This document shows, one piece after another, positions 5,527-6,584 of a stretch of 6,584 nt of DNA (within the stretch, counting starts at the first letter, position 1; every line of letters begins with the position of its first letter). The notes under the pieces were generated by a model. It did no database searches and was not told where the DNA came from. It saw only the letters and a program-made list of their open reading frames with translations. The position numbers and the translations under genes were made by a program. The DNA lies in NCBI GenBank assembly GCA_030019105.1, contig JASEGY010000200.1, positions 1 to 6,584 on the forward strand, written 5' to 3'. The stretch is from a bacterium (GTDB lineage: Bacteria > UBA9089 > JASEGY01).

Positions 5527-5555
5527 AGTATACCATACTATTTTTAAGTTGTCAA
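5527..5555 (-). promoter_or_regulatory. Sigma-70-type promoter of the lipoprotein-propeller-pilin operon
   Basis: On the minus strand TTGACA (5550-5555) and TATACT (5527-5532) are separated by exactly 17 nt in an AT-rich setting. The -35 box is a full match and the -10 box differs from consensus at one position. The predicted start is near 5520, giving a leader of about 40 nt before the ATG at 5480. No other promoter this good was noticed between the seven genes. Confidence 0.75.
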
Positions 5556-5732
5556 TAGTCTGCATTAAAAAAATGGCCTTGTTTATCGCCGAACACTTGC
5601 TTATCCTTTTACCATCCTGGGTGCTTATCCGTTACTACTTTGATTAGGGGGAACATGGGGGACGTAGTTAAAAAACGTAAGAAATCACCCTAATAACCTG
5701 TCTTTTAAGCCATTACTGCCGTTAAGTGTTTT
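5556..5732. other. Non-coding stretch, G-rich motifs, no gene recognised
   Basis: No convincing reading frame or RNA gene is seen. A 9-nt direct repeat, TGCTTATCC, lies at 5598-5606 and 5622-5630. Two similar G-rich blocks, GGGGGAACAT and GGGGGACGTA, follow one another near 5646-5667, and another G-rich block (GGGGACGG) follows the hairpin at 5733-5758. Blocks like this can border REP-associated transposon debris, but no transposase fragment was recognised. Confidence 0.4.
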
Positions 5733-5758
5733 CTTGCCTCGGACTACTCCGAGGCAAG
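5733..5758. repeat. Perfect 11-bp stem-loop (REP-like)
   Basis: CTTGCCTCGGA (5733-5743) and TCCGAGGCAAG (5748-5758) pair perfectly around the 4-nt loop CTAC. There is no T-tract on either side (GGGGACGG follows on the plus strand), so an intrinsic terminator is unlikely. A REP-like or mobile-element hairpin fits better. Confidence 0.75.
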
Positions 5759-6015
5759 GGGACGGTTTACGGAAGCATATATTAACTGGTTAGTAGCAAG
5801 TTCTCCATAAGTGCTTGATTTTTCGACACTTAAGTTTTTCGCAGTTCAGACGCAATCGCGTAGAGAAAAGGCTTTAGTTTCAACAACTTACAGAGTATTC
5901 ATTCTGGGAAAAGCTGAGAACTTACTGCTGTCCAGATATTAAGTCAAGAATTACAAGCAAAATATATGCCTCGCTGGCAGAGTAATTGCGGGGTAAATCT
6001 ATTTGCCTAACCAAA
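5759..6015. other. Non-coding stretch, nothing recognised
   Basis: All frames are interrupted and no initiation site with a ribosome binding site was seen. A weak inverted motif, AAGTG ... CACTT, lies around 5811-5833. A ~30-codon open stretch near 5920-6008 has no start with a Shine-Dalgarno and no recognisable domain. It could be degraded coding sequence, but nothing supports naming it. Confidence 0.4.
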
Positions 6016-6066
6016 AGGATGAACCTGACTGGTATTCCGCTACGCTCCATACCAGCAGGTTATCCT
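6016..6066. repeat. 51-nt hairpin, 18-bp stem with two single-base bulges
   Basis: AGGAT (6016-6020), AACCTG (6022-6027) and CTGGTAT (6029-6035) pair in order with the uninterrupted right arm 6049-6066 (ATACCAGCAGGTTATCCT). G6021 and A6028 are bulged. The 13-nt loop, TCCGCTACGCTCC, is close to the reverse complement of the AGCGGAGGAGCGAAG motif in the array just downstream, so the two could base-pair. Confidence 0.75.
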
Positions 6067-6073
6067 CATCGTT

Positions 6074-6093
6074 AGCCTCTGTGAGCCTCTGTG
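6074..6093. repeat. Two perfect tandem copies of a decamer
   Basis: AGCCTCTGTG occurs twice back to back (6074-6083, 6084-6093) and leads directly into the 17-nt array. Confidence 0.8.
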
Positions 6094-6213
6094 AGAAGCG
6101 AAGTTAGCGGAGGAGCGAAGCCCGCAATGAAACGAAGTCTGCGGAAAGAGGCTAAGTCAGCGGAGGAGCGAAGCCCGCAGTGAAGAGAAGTCAGCGGAGA
6201 GGCGAAGCTATCG
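6093..6213. repeat. Seven-unit ~17-nt purine-rich tandem array
   Basis: Units start at 6093, 6110, 6127, 6144, 6163, 6180 and 6197. All are 17 nt except the fourth (19 nt). The consensus is near GAGRAGCGAAGYYMGCG. There is a higher order: units 2-3 and 5-6 are closely similar at a 53-nt offset, including an exact 21-nt match (6106-6126 and 6159-6179). There are no unique spacers, so this is not a CRISPR array. It lies about 65 nt upstream of the HEAT-repeat gene. Confidence 0.8.
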
Positions 6214-6261
6214 GAGGTAAACCGATCTCTGGTTGGTTCCAGGCCAAATGAAACGATGCCG

Positions 6262-6270
6262 AAAGGAGGG
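6262..6270 (+). promoter_or_regulatory. Shine-Dalgarno deciding the HEAT gene start
   Basis: AAAGGAGGG ends 9 nt before the ATG at 6280. The in-frame ATG at 6256 lies upstream of it, and the one at 6271 touches it, so both are poor starts. Confidence 0.75.
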
Positions 6271-6279
6271 ATGATTTTT

Positions 6280-6534
6280 ATGAGAAGGTTAAAGAGTTTG
6301 GTTTTAGGGGTTTTGGTGTTGATGGTTTGTTTGGGTAGTGCAATAGTGCAGGCAGATGAAGTGGATGAGTTGATTAAACAGTTGAAGGATAAGGATGTGG
6401 GTGTCCGAATGAAGGCAGTAGAGACATTATGTAAAATAGGAGATAGCCGTGTAGTCGAACTTCTTATCCCTGCACTAAAGGATAAAAATACAGATGTTCG
6501 AAGAGCAGCATCATGGATGCTTGGTGAGATGTAA
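6280..6534 (+). CDS. Small exported HEAT-repeat protein
   Basis: This 84-residue protein has a signal peptide MRRLKSLVLG ... AIVQA, with likely cleavage after Ala26 before DEVDE. Two HEAT repeats of the PBS-lyase type follow: VDELIKQLKDKDVGVRMKAV/ETLCKIGD (about 28-55) and VVELLIPALKDKNTDVRRAA/SWMLGEM (58-84). Such helical repeats bind other proteins. The second repeat stops at LGEM, just before the usual GD that starts the next repeat, so the protein may be a shortened member of a larger family. It is transcribed divergently from the pilin operon and is separated from it by about 0.8 kb, so no functional link can be claimed. The start was chosen by ribosome binding site spacing and signal peptide. 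Sequence after the stop is AT-rich and holds no clear terminator. Confidence 0.75.
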   Translation: MRRLKSLVLGVLVLMVCLGSAIVQADEVDELIKQLKDKDVGVRMKAVETLCKIGDSRVVELLIPALKDKNTDVRRAASWMLGEM

Positions 6535-6584
6535 TTTTGAACAATAAATTTCCTTTAATTTGAGGAATAAATTAGCCCGAAAAT

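Noticed and set aside
5311..5547. Plus-strand reading frame with PARPARPARP
   Set aside because: It is the antisense of the lipoprotein A leader repeat and has no ribosome binding site or domain.
5733..5758. Intrinsic terminator
   Set aside because: The stem is strong but no T-tract follows on either strand, and no gene ends next to it.
5920..6008. Short open stretch that might be a gene remnant
   Set aside because: No start with a Shine-Dalgarno and no recognisable similarity; not enough to call a pseudogene.
6093..6213. CRISPR array
   Set aside because: Units are directly adjacent and degenerate, with no unique spacers and no cas genes.

Overview
The window looks like chromosomal DNA of an uncultured, Gram-negative-type bacterium of moderate GC. 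It carries outer-membrane-style lipoproteins, type IV pilin-like proteins, secreted beta-propellers and a small HEAT-repeat protein, with intergenic DNA packed with short tandem repeats. Repeat-derived peptides such as NPKSEIRNPKSE in predicted proteins recall metagenome-assembled candidate phyla (Omnitrophota, Planctomycetota-related, Desantisbacteria-like). That is an impression, not a placement.

Minus strand, 5480 to 241: seven genes in one direction, probably one operon, behind a near-consensus sigma-70 promoter at 5527-5555. In transcription order: lipoprotein A (helical, two copies of a ~64-residue domain); propeller 1 (PD40/TolB-like); propeller 2 (NHL-like); lipoprotein B (one copy of the same domain, overlapping propeller 2 by 23 nt); and three minor-pilin-like proteins of PilV, PilX and PilW type. 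Four starts were moved inward to ATG codons with good Shine-Dalgarno sequences, which removes N-terminal extensions read from intergenic DNA or the preceding gene.

The most interesting signal is how the operon is built. Both propellers end in the same ~45-residue tail (ISIANQxGVRRTV ... NWxExKGVP), which resembles the C-terminal part I would expect on a PilX-type pilin. The PilX-like protein here is short and has no such tail. The two lipoproteins share an unrecognised helical domain. In classical minor-pilin operons the large beta-propeller adhesin PilY1 sits beside PilV/PilW/PilX; here two small secreted propellers and two lipoproteins occupy that place. A pilus-tip or pseudopilus-associated surface complex is a reasonable but unproven reading.

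Repeats: the gaps before propeller 1 and before pilX contain head-to-head arrays of a 7-nt repeat (CGGATTT and variants). A perfect five-copy tract of the same heptamer lies inside the pilX coding start and could allow slippage and phase variation. The lipoprotein A leader also contains repeat-like sequence. Downstream of pilW is a 71-bp MITE/REP-like inverted repeat.

Right side, 5556-6279: about 0.7 kb with no recognisable gene. It holds a perfect 11-bp hairpin, a bulged 18-bp hairpin and a seven-unit, ~17-nt purine-rich tandem array. A plus-strand gene for an 84-residue exported HEAT-repeat protein follows (6280-6534).
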